From Sphingomonas alpina (GTDB lineage: Bacteria > Pseudomonadota > Alphaproteobacteria > Sphingomonadales > Sphingomonadaceae), in the NCBI RefSeq assembly GCF_014490665.1, contig NZ_CP061038.1, positions 1,736,001 to 1,800,000 on the forward strand: a stretch of 64,000 nt of DNA, read 5' to 3'. This document shows, piece after piece, positions 1 to 7,691 of this stretch (its first letter is position 1; every line of letters begins with the position of its first letter). Made by a program: the position numbers and the translations under genes. The notes beneath the pieces were generated by a model that did not search any database, was not told where the DNA came from, and worked only from the letters and a program-made list of their open reading frames with translations.

Positions 1-741
1 ATGACTCAATTCAATGACAAGGTCGCAATCGTCACCGGTGCCTCGCGGGGCATCGGCGCTGCGATCGCCGAGCGGCTCGCGGCCGACGGCTTCACTGTGC
101 TGGTCAATTTCGCCGGTAGCGCGGCTGCAGCGGAAGCGTTGGTTGGCAAGATCGAAAGCGCTGGCGGTCGCGCCGTGACCGCCCAGGCTGATATCAGCGA
201 CCCCAATGCGGTGGCACGGATGTTCGATGCAGCGGGGGCGGCCTATGGCGGCGTCGATGTCCTGGTCAACAATGCCGGCATCATGACCCTCGCGCCGCTC
301 GCCGACAGTGACGACGCCCTGTTCGACACCCAGATCGCGATCAATCTGAAGGGCAGTTTCAACATGCTGCGCCAGGCCGCCCGGCGACTGCGCGACGGCG
401 GGCGGATCGTCAATCTCTCGTCGAGCGTGGTCGGCCTCTATCAGCCGGGTTACGCCGTCTATGCCGCGACCAAGGCCGGTGTCGAGGCAATGACTCATGT
501 GCTGGCCAAGGAACTGCGCGGCCGGAATATCACGGTCAACAGCGTGGCTCCGGGGCCGACCGCAACCAGCCTGTTCCTCGACGGCAAGCCGCAGGAAGTG
601 ATCGACCGGCTGGCCAAGCTCGCGCCGCTCGAACGCCTCGGCCAGCCCGACGACATCGCCGCCGCCATATCCTTCCTCGCCGGTCCCGACGGAGCGTGGA
701 TCAACGGCCAGATCCTGCGCGCCAATGGCGGCATCATCTGA
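1..741 (+). CDS. SDR family oxidoreductase (3-oxoacyl-ACP reductase-like)
   Basis: Classical short-chain dehydrogenase/reductase of 246 residues, the usual family length, probably a cytoplasmic NAD(P)(H)-dependent alcohol/ketone oxidoreductase. The Rossmann cofactor motif TGASRGIG is at residues 12-19, NNAG at 90-93, the catalytic serine region at 140-142 and YxxxK at Tyr154/Lys158, so the active site is complete. The first base of the window is the A of its ATG; the start fits the family but upstream sequence is not visible. A second SDR follows 47 bp downstream with its own ribosome binding site, so the two are probably co-transcribed. The substrate cannot be told from sequence. Confidence 0.9.
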   Translation: MTQFNDKVAIVTGASRGIGAAIAERLAADGFTVLVNFAGSAAAAEALVGKIESAGGRAVTAQADISDPNAVARMFDAAGAAYGGVDVLVNNAGIMTLAPLADSDDALFDTQIAINLKGSFNMLRQAARRLRDGGRIVNLSSSVVGLYQPGYAVYAATKAGVEAMTHVLAKELRGRNITVNSVAPGPTATSLFLDGKPQEVIDRLAKLAPLERLGQPDDIAAAISFLAGPDGAWINGQILRANGGII

Positions 742-788
742 TCCTCACAATCACATCAATTTTTCAATCTCTTGAAGGAGCATATATC

Positions 789-1688
789 ATGACCAAGACC
801 ATCATCGTCACCGGCGCGTCCAGCGGCTTTGGCCGTCTCGCCGCCGAGGCCCTCGCACTCGCCGGGCACATTGTTTACGCTTCAATGCGCGAAACCACTG
901 GCCGCAATGCGGTCGAGGTGGAGAAGGTCGCCGCTTTCTCGAAGCAGCATGGCGTCGATCTGCGGAGCGTCGAACTCGATGTCCAGTCACAGGACTCGGT
1001 CGACGCCGGTATCGCTCAGGTGATTGCCGAAACCGGCCGGATCGATGTGCTGATCCACAATGCCGGCCATATGTCGTCGGGTCCGGCCGAGGCGTTCACG
1101 GCCGAGCAGTTCGCTCAGCTCTACGATATCAATGTGCTGAGCGCACAGCGGGTGAACCGCGCGGCCTTGCCGCATATGCGCGCGCAGCAGCAGGGTCTGC
1201 TCGTCTGGATCTCGTCGAGCAGCTCGGCTGGTGGCACGCCGCCCTATCTCGCGCCCTATTTCGCCGCCAAGGCGGCAATGGATGCGATGGCGGTGCAATA
1301 TGCCCGCGAATTGTCGCGCTGGGGCATAGAGACCTCGATCATCGTGCCCGGCGCCTTTACCGGCGGCACCAACCATTTCGCCCACGCCGGCCACCCCGCC
1401 GATACAGCACGTGCGGCTGAATATGATGCCGGGCCCTATGCCGGTTTCCCGGCACAGCTGGAAAAGGCGTTCGGTGCGATCGTACCGCCTGATGCCGATG
1501 CCGGGTCGGTTGCCACCGCGATCGTCGATGTGGTGGACATGGATTTCGGCAAGCGCCCGTTCCGCGTCCATATCGACCCGACCCAGGACGGCGCCGATGT
1601 CGGCTTCACCGTGCTTGACCGGCTGCGGGCCGAGATGCTGCACCGTGTTGGCCTGTCCGACCTGTTGAAGCCGAGAGTGTTGGTCTGA
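789..1688 (+). CDS. SDR family oxidoreductase
   Basis: Second classical-type SDR, 299 residues, longer than its neighbour because of a C-terminal extension after the catalytic core. TGASSGFG is at residues 8-15, NAG at 91-93 and YxxxK at Tyr157/Lys161. The ATG at 789 is chosen because GAAGGAG lies 8 bases upstream and the glycine-rich motif then starts at the expected place; an earlier in-frame ATG at 696 would overlap the preceding gene. It probably forms an operon with the upstream SDR. The substrate is unknown. An inverted repeat typical of a terminator follows. Confidence 0.9.
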   Translation: MTKTIIVTGASSGFGRLAAEALALAGHIVYASMRETTGRNAVEVEKVAAFSKQHGVDLRSVELDVQSQDSVDAGIAQVIAETGRIDVLIHNAGHMSSGPAEAFTAEQFAQLYDINVLSAQRVNRAALPHMRAQQQGLLVWISSSSSAGGTPPYLAPYFAAKAAMDAMAVQYARELSRWGIETSIIVPGAFTGGTNHFAHAGHPADTARAAEYDAGPYAGFPAQLEKAFGAIVPPDADAGSVATAIVDVVDMDFGKRPFRVHIDPTQDGADVGFTVLDRLRAEMLHRVGLSDLLKPRVLV

Positions 1689-1707
1689 TCCCTGCTCGAT
1701 CGCATGT

Positions 1708-1740
1708 CGGTCCCGGAGCGCTCTGCGTTTTCCGGGACCG
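1708..1740. terminator. Bidirectional terminator between convergent genes
   Basis: A perfect 10-bp inverted repeat (CGGTCCCGGA / TCCGGGACCG) with a 13-base loop lies between two convergent SDR genes. The stem extends through CGCAT/ATGCG with a 2-base bulge and is followed by GTTTTA on the plus strand. This fits an intrinsic terminator working mainly rightward. Confidence 0.65.
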
Positions 1741-1747
1741 ATGCGTT

Positions 1748-2656
1748 TTATCGATAGCCCGTCACGTCGGCGGGTTTGCCGGCGTCCTGCACCTCAACGA
1801 CATAGGGCCAGGCGTCGGGGCGCGAGCCGTCGAGGTCGGTGAAGCCATACACCTTGGCCAATTGGCCACTGGTCAGCGACTGGCCGTTCCACCGTGCCCG
1901 GTCCGGATCTGCGGCCAATGCCGCGGCTGCACGTCCGACGAAGCGCGGGGTTTCGGAAATGGCGAAGTGCGGCACTGTAGCCAGCGCATCGCGCCAATTC
2001 TCCTCACGCACACCGAATGTTTCGAGCATTAGTTCCGACCGCAGCCAGCCGGGCGAGAGCGACACGGATGTGGCGTCATGACGGACCAAGTCCTGGGCAT
2101 GCGACCAGCCCATACGGTTCACCGACACCTTGGCGAGGTCATAGAATGGATTGATGCGGTAATGACCGGCATTATAGTCCGCCGGTCCGTCGGTGACCTC
2201 GATCAGCAATCCGCCGGGCTGCTCGATCATCAGCGCGAGGGCGTGGTGCGCAGTGATCAAATGCGTCTCGACCTGCAGCCGCAACAGGCGCAGCCCCTTG
2301 TCGAGATCATGCTCCCATACCGGCTTGTTCCATTCCATCAGGATCTCGCCGCCCCAGATGTCATTGACCAGAATATCGAGCCGCCCCTGTTCGGCGCGGA
2401 TCCGTGCAACCACCTCGCGCACCTGATCGGACACCAGATGGTCGGCCTGTATGGCGATGCCGGTACCGCCGAGCGCCGTGACGAGTTCGGCGGTTTCCTC
2501 GATTGTCTCGGGTCGATCGTAATCGGAACGCTGTGTCCGCGTGGAACGCCCCGTCACATAGACCGTCGTTCCAGCCGCACCAAGCTCGGCAGCGATGCCA
2601 CGCCCGGCACCGCGAGTTGCGCCCGCCACCAGTGCCACTTTTCCTGTCAACTGCAT
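1748..2656 (-). CDS. SDR family oxidoreductase, TetR-controlled
   Basis: SDR of 302 residues, starting at the ATG whose complement ends at 2656. The cofactor region AGATRGAGRGIA begins at residue 11 and YxxxK is Tyr172/Lys176. The usual NNAG is replaced by VNDIWGG around residue 98, and there is a long insertion before the catalytic Tyr, features of the divergent subgroup often annotated just as 'SDR family NAD(P)-dependent oxidoreductase'. It is transcribed away from a TetR-type regulator across an 82-bp gap holding a palindrome, the standard arrangement for a detoxification enzyme under a ligand-responsive repressor. Substrate unknown. Confidence 0.88.
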   Translation of the reverse strand: MQLTGKVALVAGATRGAGRGIAAELGAAGTTVYVTGRSTRTQRSDYDRPETIEETAELVTALGGTGIAIQADHLVSDQVREVVARIRAEQGRLDILVNDIWGGEILMEWNKPVWEHDLDKGLRLLRLQVETHLITAHHALALMIEQPGGLLIEVTDGPADYNAGHYRINPFYDLAKVSVNRMGWSHAQDLVRHDATSVSLSPGWLRSELMLETFGVREENWRDALATVPHFAISETPRFVGRAAAALAADPDRARWNGQSLTSGQLAKVYGFTDLDGSRPDAWPYVVEVQDAGKPADVTGYR

Positions 2657-2702
2657 GCCAGATCCTGCTCCGACTCGTCTTGTGTCTGTCCAGCTTCCAA
2701 TA

Positions 2703-2724
2703 TATAAACGAATATTCATTTATA
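2703..2724. promoter_or_regulatory. Palindromic operator between SDR and TetR genes
   Basis: A 22-bp near-perfect palindrome: TATAAACGAAT then ATTCATTTATA. Only one symmetric pair of positions departs from perfect symmetry. It is AT-rich in a GC-rich genome and sits in the divergent gap, 46 bp from the SDR start codon and 14 bp from the regulator start codon. It is probably the site of the adjacent TetR protein, overlapping both promoters; that assignment is inference from position. Confidence 0.75.
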
Positions 2725-2738
2725 AACGACCGGGCAAG

Positions 2739-3302
2739 ATGCCAAGACCGAAAACCACCACCGACGAAGCGATTTTCGCGCATGCCCTGGTGCTGATGCA
2801 GGAACGCGGATCGGAGGCTCTGACCTTTGCCGCATTGGCCGAACGGAGCGGATTGGCGGGGTCGACCCTAGTGCAGCGTTTCGGCAGCAAGCCGAAGCTG
2901 ATCCATGCCGCGATGCTTCACGCCTGGGACGGGTTCGAACTGCTCAATGAGCAGATTGCCGCAGAGGAGTCACGGACGCCGGCCGGCGCGATTGCGATGC
3001 TTGGCCGGTTGTCGCAGACTTATGGCGATATCGAGGGCTATGCCGATCAGCTCCATGTGCTGCGCGAGGATCTGCGCCATCCCGATCTGCGCGAACGCGG
3101 GCGTCGCTGGATCGAGACACTCGCCGCGCGGATCGGTGAGTGCTTTGCCGGGACGCCGGGCGCCCCGGCCGATATCGGTATATTGATGGTTGGCCAGTGG
3201 CAGGGCGCCTTGCTGCTCTGGGGTTTTTCGCCCGGAAGCCGGCTCGATGCCTTTATTCGCTCGCATCTCGACCGATTTCTGACCGCGCTGGAGATCTCAT
3301 GA
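2739..3302 (+). CDS. TetR/AcrR family transcriptional regulator
   Basis: A 187-residue regulator with an N-terminal helix-turn-helix (about residues 10-52, containing TFAALAERSGLAGSTLVQRFGSK) and a helical ligand-binding C-terminal domain. The ATG at 2739 is preferred over upstream in-frame ATGs because those lie inside the divergent SDR gene and operator. It probably represses the divergent SDR and itself through the palindrome at 2703-2724. The last codons overlap the next gene by 4 bases (ATGA at 3299-3302), so the acetyltransferase is translationally coupled and probably under the same control. Confidence 0.88.
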   Translation: MPRPKTTTDEAIFAHALVLMQERGSEALTFAALAERSGLAGSTLVQRFGSKPKLIHAAMLHAWDGFELLNEQIAAEESRTPAGAIAMLGRLSQTYGDIEGYADQLHVLREDLRHPDLRERGRRWIETLAARIGECFAGTPGAPADIGILMVGQWQGALLLWGFSPGSRLDAFIRSHLDRFLTALEIS

Positions 3303-3724
3303 CTGGCACCCGTCGCATTTTCTACGCCGCCGACCCTGCTCTCGCGTTGGCTGATTTTCGTCATGTGCTGATCGACTCCGGGCTGGGCGCGACTCGCCCG
3401 ATCGACGACGCGCCACGGCTGGCGACCATGCTGGCCAAGGCCGATCTGGTGCTGACCGCGCGGCTGGATCAGGCGGACGGCGCACTGGTCGGCGTTCTGC
3501 GCGCGATCACCGACTTTTCCTGGTCATGCTACGTCTCCGAACTGGCGGTGACGCCCGCTGCGCAGGGGCTGGGGGTCGGCCGGGGTCTGCTCGACGAGGC
3601 CCGCCGGCAGCTCGGGCAGACGGTCAGCGTCATCCTGGCCTCGGTGCCGGAAGCGGTCGGCTTTTACGAACGTATCGGTATGGCGCGCCAGCCCGATGCG
3701 TTCTGGTATCGCCGCGAACGGTGA
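3299..3724 (+). CDS. GNAT family N-acetyltransferase
   Basis: A 141-residue acetyl-CoA-dependent acetyltransferase. The acetyl-CoA pyrophosphate loop is QGLGVG at residues 89-94, after the beta-4 strand ELAVTP. The C-terminal GFYERIGMARQ segment is the typical beta6-beta7 end of the fold. It starts inside the stop codon of the TetR gene (ATGA overlap), implying coupled translation. Length is normal for a minimal GNAT domain. Acceptor substrate unknown. Confidence 0.85.
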   Translation: MTGTRRIFYAADPALALADFRHVLIDSGLGATRPIDDAPRLATMLAKADLVLTARLDQADGALVGVLRAITDFSWSCYVSELAVTPAAQGLGVGRGLLDEARRQLGQTVSVILASVPEAVGFYERIGMARQPDAFWYRRER

Positions 3725-3735
3725 ACAAGCTGAAG

Positions 3736-4227
3736 TTATGCGGCGCGGTGCGCGCCCTCCAGGTCTAACAGCAGCTCCTTTGCCGCGAGACCACCGGCAA
3801 AGCCGGTCAGCGCACCGCCAGATCCGATCACGCGGTGACATGGTGCAATGATCGAGATCGGATTCTTACCGTTCGCCGCGCCCACTGCGCGAAATGCGGT
3901 CGGCTTGCCGATCTGTCGCGCGATCTCGGCATAGCTGCGGGTCTCACCGAACGGGATTGTCAGCAAAGCGACCCAGACGCTTTTCTGAAAATCGGTGCCC
4001 TTGAAATCGAGTGGCACGGTGAAGGCATTGAGCTTTCCCGCGAAATAGGCGGCAAGCTGGCGTTCGGTTTCGGCGAGGATGGGATTGTCGGGCTGTTCGG
4101 CGAGCGGCCCGAGCCGGACCCGGTTCGGATCATCATTCTCCCACAGGATCGCTGCCAGGCCCGTGTCGCTGGCGATCAGCTTGAGCAGGCCGACCGGCGA
4201 TGGGATGATCTTGTACGAATAGGTCAT
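3736..4227 (-). CDS. ogt: Methylated-DNA--protein-cysteine S-methyltransferase
   Basis: Suicide repair enzyme that removes alkyl groups from O6-alkylguanine and O4-alkylthymine onto its own cysteine. The 163-residue protein has the acceptor motif PCHRV at residues 129-133 (Cys130), the helix-turn-helix RAVGAANGKNPI with the Arg that flips the base at about 113, and an N-terminal ribonuclease-H-like domain. There is no Ada regulatory domain, so it is the stand-alone Ogt type. The ATG at 4227 matches the family start (MTYSYKIIPSPVG). It is convergent with the GNAT gene, 11 bp apart; its upstream DNA holds the repeat element at 4425-4710. Confidence 0.93.
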   Translation of the reverse strand: MTYSYKIIPSPVGLLKLIASDTGLAAILWENDDPNRVRLGPLAEQPDNPILAETERQLAAYFAGKLNAFTVPLDFKGTDFQKSVWVALLTIPFGETRSYAEIARQIGKPTAFRAVGAANGKNPISIIAPCHRVIGSGGALTGFAGGLAAKELLLDLEGAHRAA

Positions 4228-4424
4228 GGTGTGGGTCTCTTCATTCTTTCGGCGGCTCGTCCAACGGAATTGTTGTCGCAATCGTGGCACTGACCGCGAG
4301 ATGCTCGATGCCGGGTTTGTATCGACCGGAGGAGCGCTCAGCTTCCTGATTATTGCGCTTAAAGGCTATGATGCCGCTACGCTGGGCGCTTCCGCCATCA
4401 TCGATGATTGACCATGCCATCGGC

Positions 4425-4710
4425 TTTCCGCCCCTGTTATCCCCTGTTTTCGACATTGTATTTTCTCGCCCCTGTTATGTTGGATTGGAGCGCCGGATTA
4501 CGCGTTTGTTTTCAGCAGTATGGCTGGTTCCGCCCCTGTTATGGAAACAGGGGTGGAACAGGGGCAATAACAGGGGCCGGTTCGATCGAAACAGGGGCGA
4601 GTGTCGCCCGGCGCTTCGCGGCCATGTGAAAGAGCGGGACAAGAAGCGTCTGGCCGGCTCTCGTCCGACTGTGACAATGCCGCATGCCGCCGCGCGGTTG
4701 AATCGCGATT
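4425..4710. repeat. Intergenic repeat element 1 (AACAGGGG octamer type)
   Basis: This fills most of a 534-bp gene-free stretch. The octamer CCCCTGTT occurs at 4431, 4441, 4469 and 4533, and its complement AACAGGGG at 4546, 4557, 4569 and 4590: eight exact copies, four in each direction, around a hairpin (4533-4553). Several spacings are near 10-12 or 21 bases, so the copies lie on similar helix faces. A 17-base box CCATGTGAAAGAGCGGG (4622-4638) and GTTGAATCG (4697) follow. The element is colinear with 11675-11965, where the motif is different. No convincing gene is present; a 59-codon minus-strand ORF at 4241-4420 has weak codon bias and is not called. Confidence 0.85.
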
Positions 4711-4761
4711 GGCGACCAGTTCAACCCGAAAACTCAATGGATTGAGGGCGCATCCGCGACA

Positions 4762-5172
4762 TCATAGATGCCGTATATCCGCCGGCGGATTCCACCAATT
4801 GTCGTTCAGCCCGTCGCAATAGGTGATCGGGGTCGCCATCAGATCGTCGATCGGCAGATCGTCAAGTGCGGCAACGCGAACGCCGACGAAATCACCGCCC
4901 ATCGCATCGATCCGGCCATGTCCGTGCGTCGCCGTGCCGCACTGCAGGCAGAAGCGGTGATGCGTCTCGAATCCCTCGCCGGACCGGGCATAATCTCCGA
5001 GATGCTCCTCGCCCTGTACCAGGCGGAACTGGTCGGGCTTCAGGCCGGTGACATTCCAGTTGCGTTGTTTCCAGCAGTAACGGCAATTGCATTTGCTGCT
5101 GCCCGCGAGATCGACGTCCACTTCGAACGCAACGCGGCCGCAATGGCAGCTGCCATGATAGGTTGTCGTCAT
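4762..5172 (-). CDS. GFA family zinc-binding protein
   Basis: A 136-residue protein of the glutathione-dependent formaldehyde-activating (GFA) family. Zinc ligands are complete: Cys9/Cys11 (SCHCG), Cys28/Cys30/Cys33 (CNCRYC) and Cys75/Cys78 (CLQCG), matching the two-zinc Mss4-like fold. Most members are not proven glutathione adduct enzymes, so activity is uncertain. It begins 23 bp after the RidA gene on the same strand and is probably the last gene of the three-gene operon starting at 6567. The start ATG at 5172 places the first Cys at the family position. Confidence 0.85.
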   Translation of the reverse strand: MTTTYHGSCHCGRVAFEVDVDLAGSSKCNCRYCWKQRNWNVTGLKPDQFRLVQGEEHLGDYARSGEGFETHHRFCLQCGTATHGHGRIDAMGGDFVGVRVAALDDLPIDDLMATPITYCDGLNDNWWNPPADIRHL

Positions 5173-5195
5173 ACGATGTTCCCCTTTGAAGAAGG

Positions 5196-5639
5196 TCAAG
5201 CGCAAGCGATCGCTTCAATCTCAATTAGCCAATCCTCATCGAAAATGTCGACGATGATTACGGTAAGCGCGGGGGAGAGTGGTCCAAGAATCTGCCGGCG
5301 GATCTCCGTATTCTCGGCGCGGTACAAGCGATCGCCGAGGAATATCGTGACCTTGGCGAGGTTGGCCAGCGTCATGTCGGCAAGGCGCAACTGAGTCTCG
5401 ACATTGCGCCATGCCAGTCGTGCCTGTGCTCCGAACCCCTTCGGCGCGCGGCCCTCACGATCGGTGGGGGTCTGGCCGCTGACGAATAATAGCCGCGTCG
5501 CTCGCTCGACCAGAAAGGCCGATGCATAACTGGCCTGTGTCGGCTCGATCGGTCGCAAGGTGCCTCCCGACACGGATACGGGGTTAACCTGAGTCAGCGA
5601 CAACAAGGTCGTGGCGGCCTCGCGGCGGTTGATCAGCAT
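5196..5639 (-). CDS. RidA family protein, possibly exported
   Basis: A 147-residue member of the YjgF/YER057c/UK114 (RidA) family; typical members deaminate reactive enamine/imine intermediates as homotrimers. The core (residues 35-147) has the family segments LLFVSGQTP and LANLAKVTIFLGD. The usual catalytic Arg region near the C-terminus reads PLSPALTVIIVDIF, so the standard deaminase Arg is not evident and this may belong to a non-canonical Rid subgroup. The N-terminus has INRREAATTLLSL, which resembles a twin-arginine signal but is short. It starts 4 bp after the upstream gene's stop codon, so the two are co-translated. Confidence 0.8.
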   Translation of the reverse strand: MLINRREAATTLLSLTQVNPVSVSGGTLRPIEPTQASYASAFLVERATRLLFVSGQTPTDREGRAPKGFGAQARLAWRNVETQLRLADMTLANLAKVTIFLGDRLYRAENTEIRRQILGPLSPALTVIIVDIFDEDWLIEIEAIACA

Positions 5640-5643
5640 CGCC

Positions 5644-6567
5644 TCATTGCTCGCGCCCCTGGTTTTCGCATGGTTTCGGCCAGCCGCGTGCTCCGTCGGG
5701 CTGCAGATCGGCCTGGAAAATCTCGCCGGAGCGTTTTTGATCGGCCTGAGCGAAGAGCAGCGAGCGGGCGTCGGGTGACAGCAATGGACCGACCTGGAAG
5801 ACGGTGAGGTCGGTCGGTACGCGTCCTGTCTCACGCCATGTGCTTCCATCGCGCACGAAGCGATAGAGGTGCGAGCGATCGCCACGATCCGCAACGACGA
5901 TCATTGTGCGGCCATCGCGCGAAATCTCCGCTTCATATTCATTGGCCGCCGTACTGATGGGCGGGCCGGCATTGCGCACCTGCCAGCTACCCTGGCGATC
6001 GCGCTCGGCAACATAGATATCGCCTTGCCCGTGGCCCCCGAGCCGGCTGGATCCGAAATAGAGTCGTCCTGCAAGGTCGGCGCGCGGCAGCAATTCGGCA
6101 TGCGGTGAGTTCACTGGCGAGGGCAGACGTCGCGGCTGGCCCCAGTTGCCATCGGCGTGGCGCTCGACATACCAAATGTCGAAATCCTCATTCGCAGGAT
6201 CATGCCGTGCGGAGAGGAAATACAGGCCCTTGCCGTCGGGCGTATATCCGGGATCGGCCTCGATCACTGGGGTGGGCGCAGCGAACGGAGGAGGGGCCGG
6301 CGAACTCCAGCGGCCATCGATGCAGCGTGACATCAACAGGCGCCACCGTGCGAAGGAGCGGTCGGCGGAAAGATAGAGGAGTTCGCGTCCATCGGGCGAG
6401 AAGGTGGGTGTCGATTCGTAGTCATCGGTTGAAATTGCGGGCGGCGTCCAGTGGCGCGGCGTTCGGGGAGCATTGGCGATTGGGAGCATTGTCGCTGCAA
6501 TCGTAGCGCACGCCAGAGCTGCGCGAGGCGCTTTAAATCGAAGAATGCGAAGAGTCATTGGCAACAC
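5644..6567 (-). CDS. PD40/TolB-like beta-propeller protein, exported
   Basis: A 307-residue secreted or periplasmic protein with an N-terminal signal sequence (hydrophobic residues about 17-33, ending ANA) and repeated WD40-like PD40 blades: STPTFSPDGRELLYLS, DPGYTPDGKGLYFLS, EAEISRDGRTMIVV and GPLLSPDARSLLFA. Such propellers bind ligands or partner proteins; no catalytic domain is attached. It heads an operon with the RidA and GFA genes and is divergent from a LysR regulator 73 bp away. The ATG at 6558 (residue 4) is an equally possible start. Confidence 0.8.
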   Translation of the reverse strand: MLPMTLRILRFKAPRAALACATIAATMLPIANAPRTPRHWTPPAISTDDYESTPTFSPDGRELLYLSADRSFARWRLLMSRCIDGRWSSPAPPPFAAPTPVIEADPGYTPDGKGLYFLSARHDPANEDFDIWYVERHADGNWGQPRRLPSPVNSPHAELLPRADLAGRLYFGSSRLGGHGQGDIYVAERDRQGSWQVRNAGPPISTAANEYEAEISRDGRTMIVVADRGDRSHLYRFVRDGSTWRETGRVPTDLTVFQVGPLLSPDARSLLFAQADQKRSGEIFQADLQPDGARGWPKPCENQGREQ

Positions 6568-6640
6568 GCTACCGAGGCGCAGCGGCTCGCCAAAACGATC
6601 ATTGTGGCAGCGATTTCAACCTGTGCTTACAATGTGCCGC

Positions 6641-7501
6641 ATGAGACAACGCCGGCCTTCGATTGAATCGCTGCGCATGCTCGAGGCATGCGCGCGTCAT
6701 GCAAGCTATTCGCGTGCGGCAGATGAGCTGGGCGTCAGCCCGGCCGCGGTCAGCCAGCGCATGCGTGACCTGCAGGCCGAACTCGGGGTGAGCCTGTTCG
6801 AACGGCATGGCCCGCGGGTCGCACCTACCGAACAGGGCTTGCGTCTGGCCGGGCGGGTTCGCGATGCGCTGGCGATTCTCTCCGCCGGCATCGACGAGTG
6901 CAGCGACAGCAGGGTGATCCGTATCAGCGCCGCGCCGACCTTCGCGGCGCGCTGGCTGGCGCCGCGGCTCGCGGACTTCAGAAAGGCGCACGACCCGGTG
7001 CGGATCGTGGTCGATGCGGCGATCGACGTTCGCCCGCAGGGCAGTTTCGACGTGGCGATTCGGAGTGGACGGGGGCGGTGGCGAGGCTGTGCCTCGACCA
7101 GGCTGTTCGCCGTCGAGGGAACGCCGCTCTACAATCCGCATCTCTATGATCCCGGTATTCTGTCGAGCCCCGCCGGCCTGCTGACCTGCGAACTGGTTCA
7201 TAGCGACGAATGGGACGCCTGGTTCACGCTTGCCGGTATCCCGGTGCCGGCGCAGGGCCCGCATTATTCGAATGCGCGTTACCCGACACAGGATCTCGCA
7301 GGTGCGGCGGCACTTGAAGGCGCAGGCGTGGCATTATTGTCGCCGCGGCTGTTCGCCGACGCCATCACCCTCGGCCGGCTGATTCGACCGTTCGATATCA
7401 CGCTGAACGGCCCGGAGTCATATTGGCTGCTGACGGCGGAGGGAGAGGCGCGACCGCACGTGACCGCGTTTTGCGACTGGCTGATGGAAACGATAGGCTA
7501 G
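6641..7501 (+). CDS. LysR family transcriptional regulator (GcvA-like)
   Basis: A 286-residue regulator with an N-terminal winged helix (about residues 9-65, SYSRAADELGVSPAAVSQRMRDLQ, then LFERHGPRVAPTEQG) and a periplasmic-binding-like effector domain, in the style of GcvA/AmpR members (LARY and GAGVALLSPRLF). The ATG at 6641 gives the common MRxRRPSIESLRML start; 6632 is an alternative ATG. It is divergent from the beta-propeller/RidA/GFA operon and is its likely regulator. Effector unknown. Confidence 0.87.
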   Translation: MRQRRPSIESLRMLEACARHASYSRAADELGVSPAAVSQRMRDLQAELGVSLFERHGPRVAPTEQGLRLAGRVRDALAILSAGIDECSDSRVIRISAAPTFAARWLAPRLADFRKAHDPVRIVVDAAIDVRPQGSFDVAIRSGRGRWRGCASTRLFAVEGTPLYNPHLYDPGILSSPAGLLTCELVHSDEWDAWFTLAGIPVPAQGPHYSNARYPTQDLAGAAALEGAGVALLSPRLFADAITLGRLIRPFDITLNGPESYWLLTAEGEARPHVTAFCDWLMETIG

Positions 7502-7565
7502 CTGAACGCGCCCTCGGGGCAATTGCGTTGACCAGCCGGGGCGCTTTGCCCCGAGATCCGGAAAA

Positions 7566-7640
7566 TGGCTCCCTGAGTTGGATTCGAACCAACGGCCGCT
7601 CGATTAACAGTCGAGAGCTCTACCGCTGAGCTATCAGGGA
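7566..7640 (-). tRNA. tRNA-Asn(GTT)
   Basis: Read on the minus strand, the acceptor stem TCCCTGA pairs with TCAGGGA, the D arm is GCTC-AGCGGTA-GAGC, the anticodon stem CTCGA/TCGAG encloses CTGTTAA (anticodon GTT), and the T arm is GTTGG-TTCGAAT-CCAAC. The discriminator G and the CCA end are encoded. The molecule is 75 bases with no intron. Confidence 0.97.
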
Positions 7641-7691
7641 ACGAAGCGGAGGGCGGCTCTATAACTGGCTGAATTGAGGATGCAAGACCAT

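Noticed and set aside
4241..4420. 59-codon minus-strand ORF just upstream of ogt
   Set aside because: Third-position GC is clearly lower than in neighbouring genes, there is no family match or strong ribosome binding site, and it overlaps the edge of the repeat element's gap.
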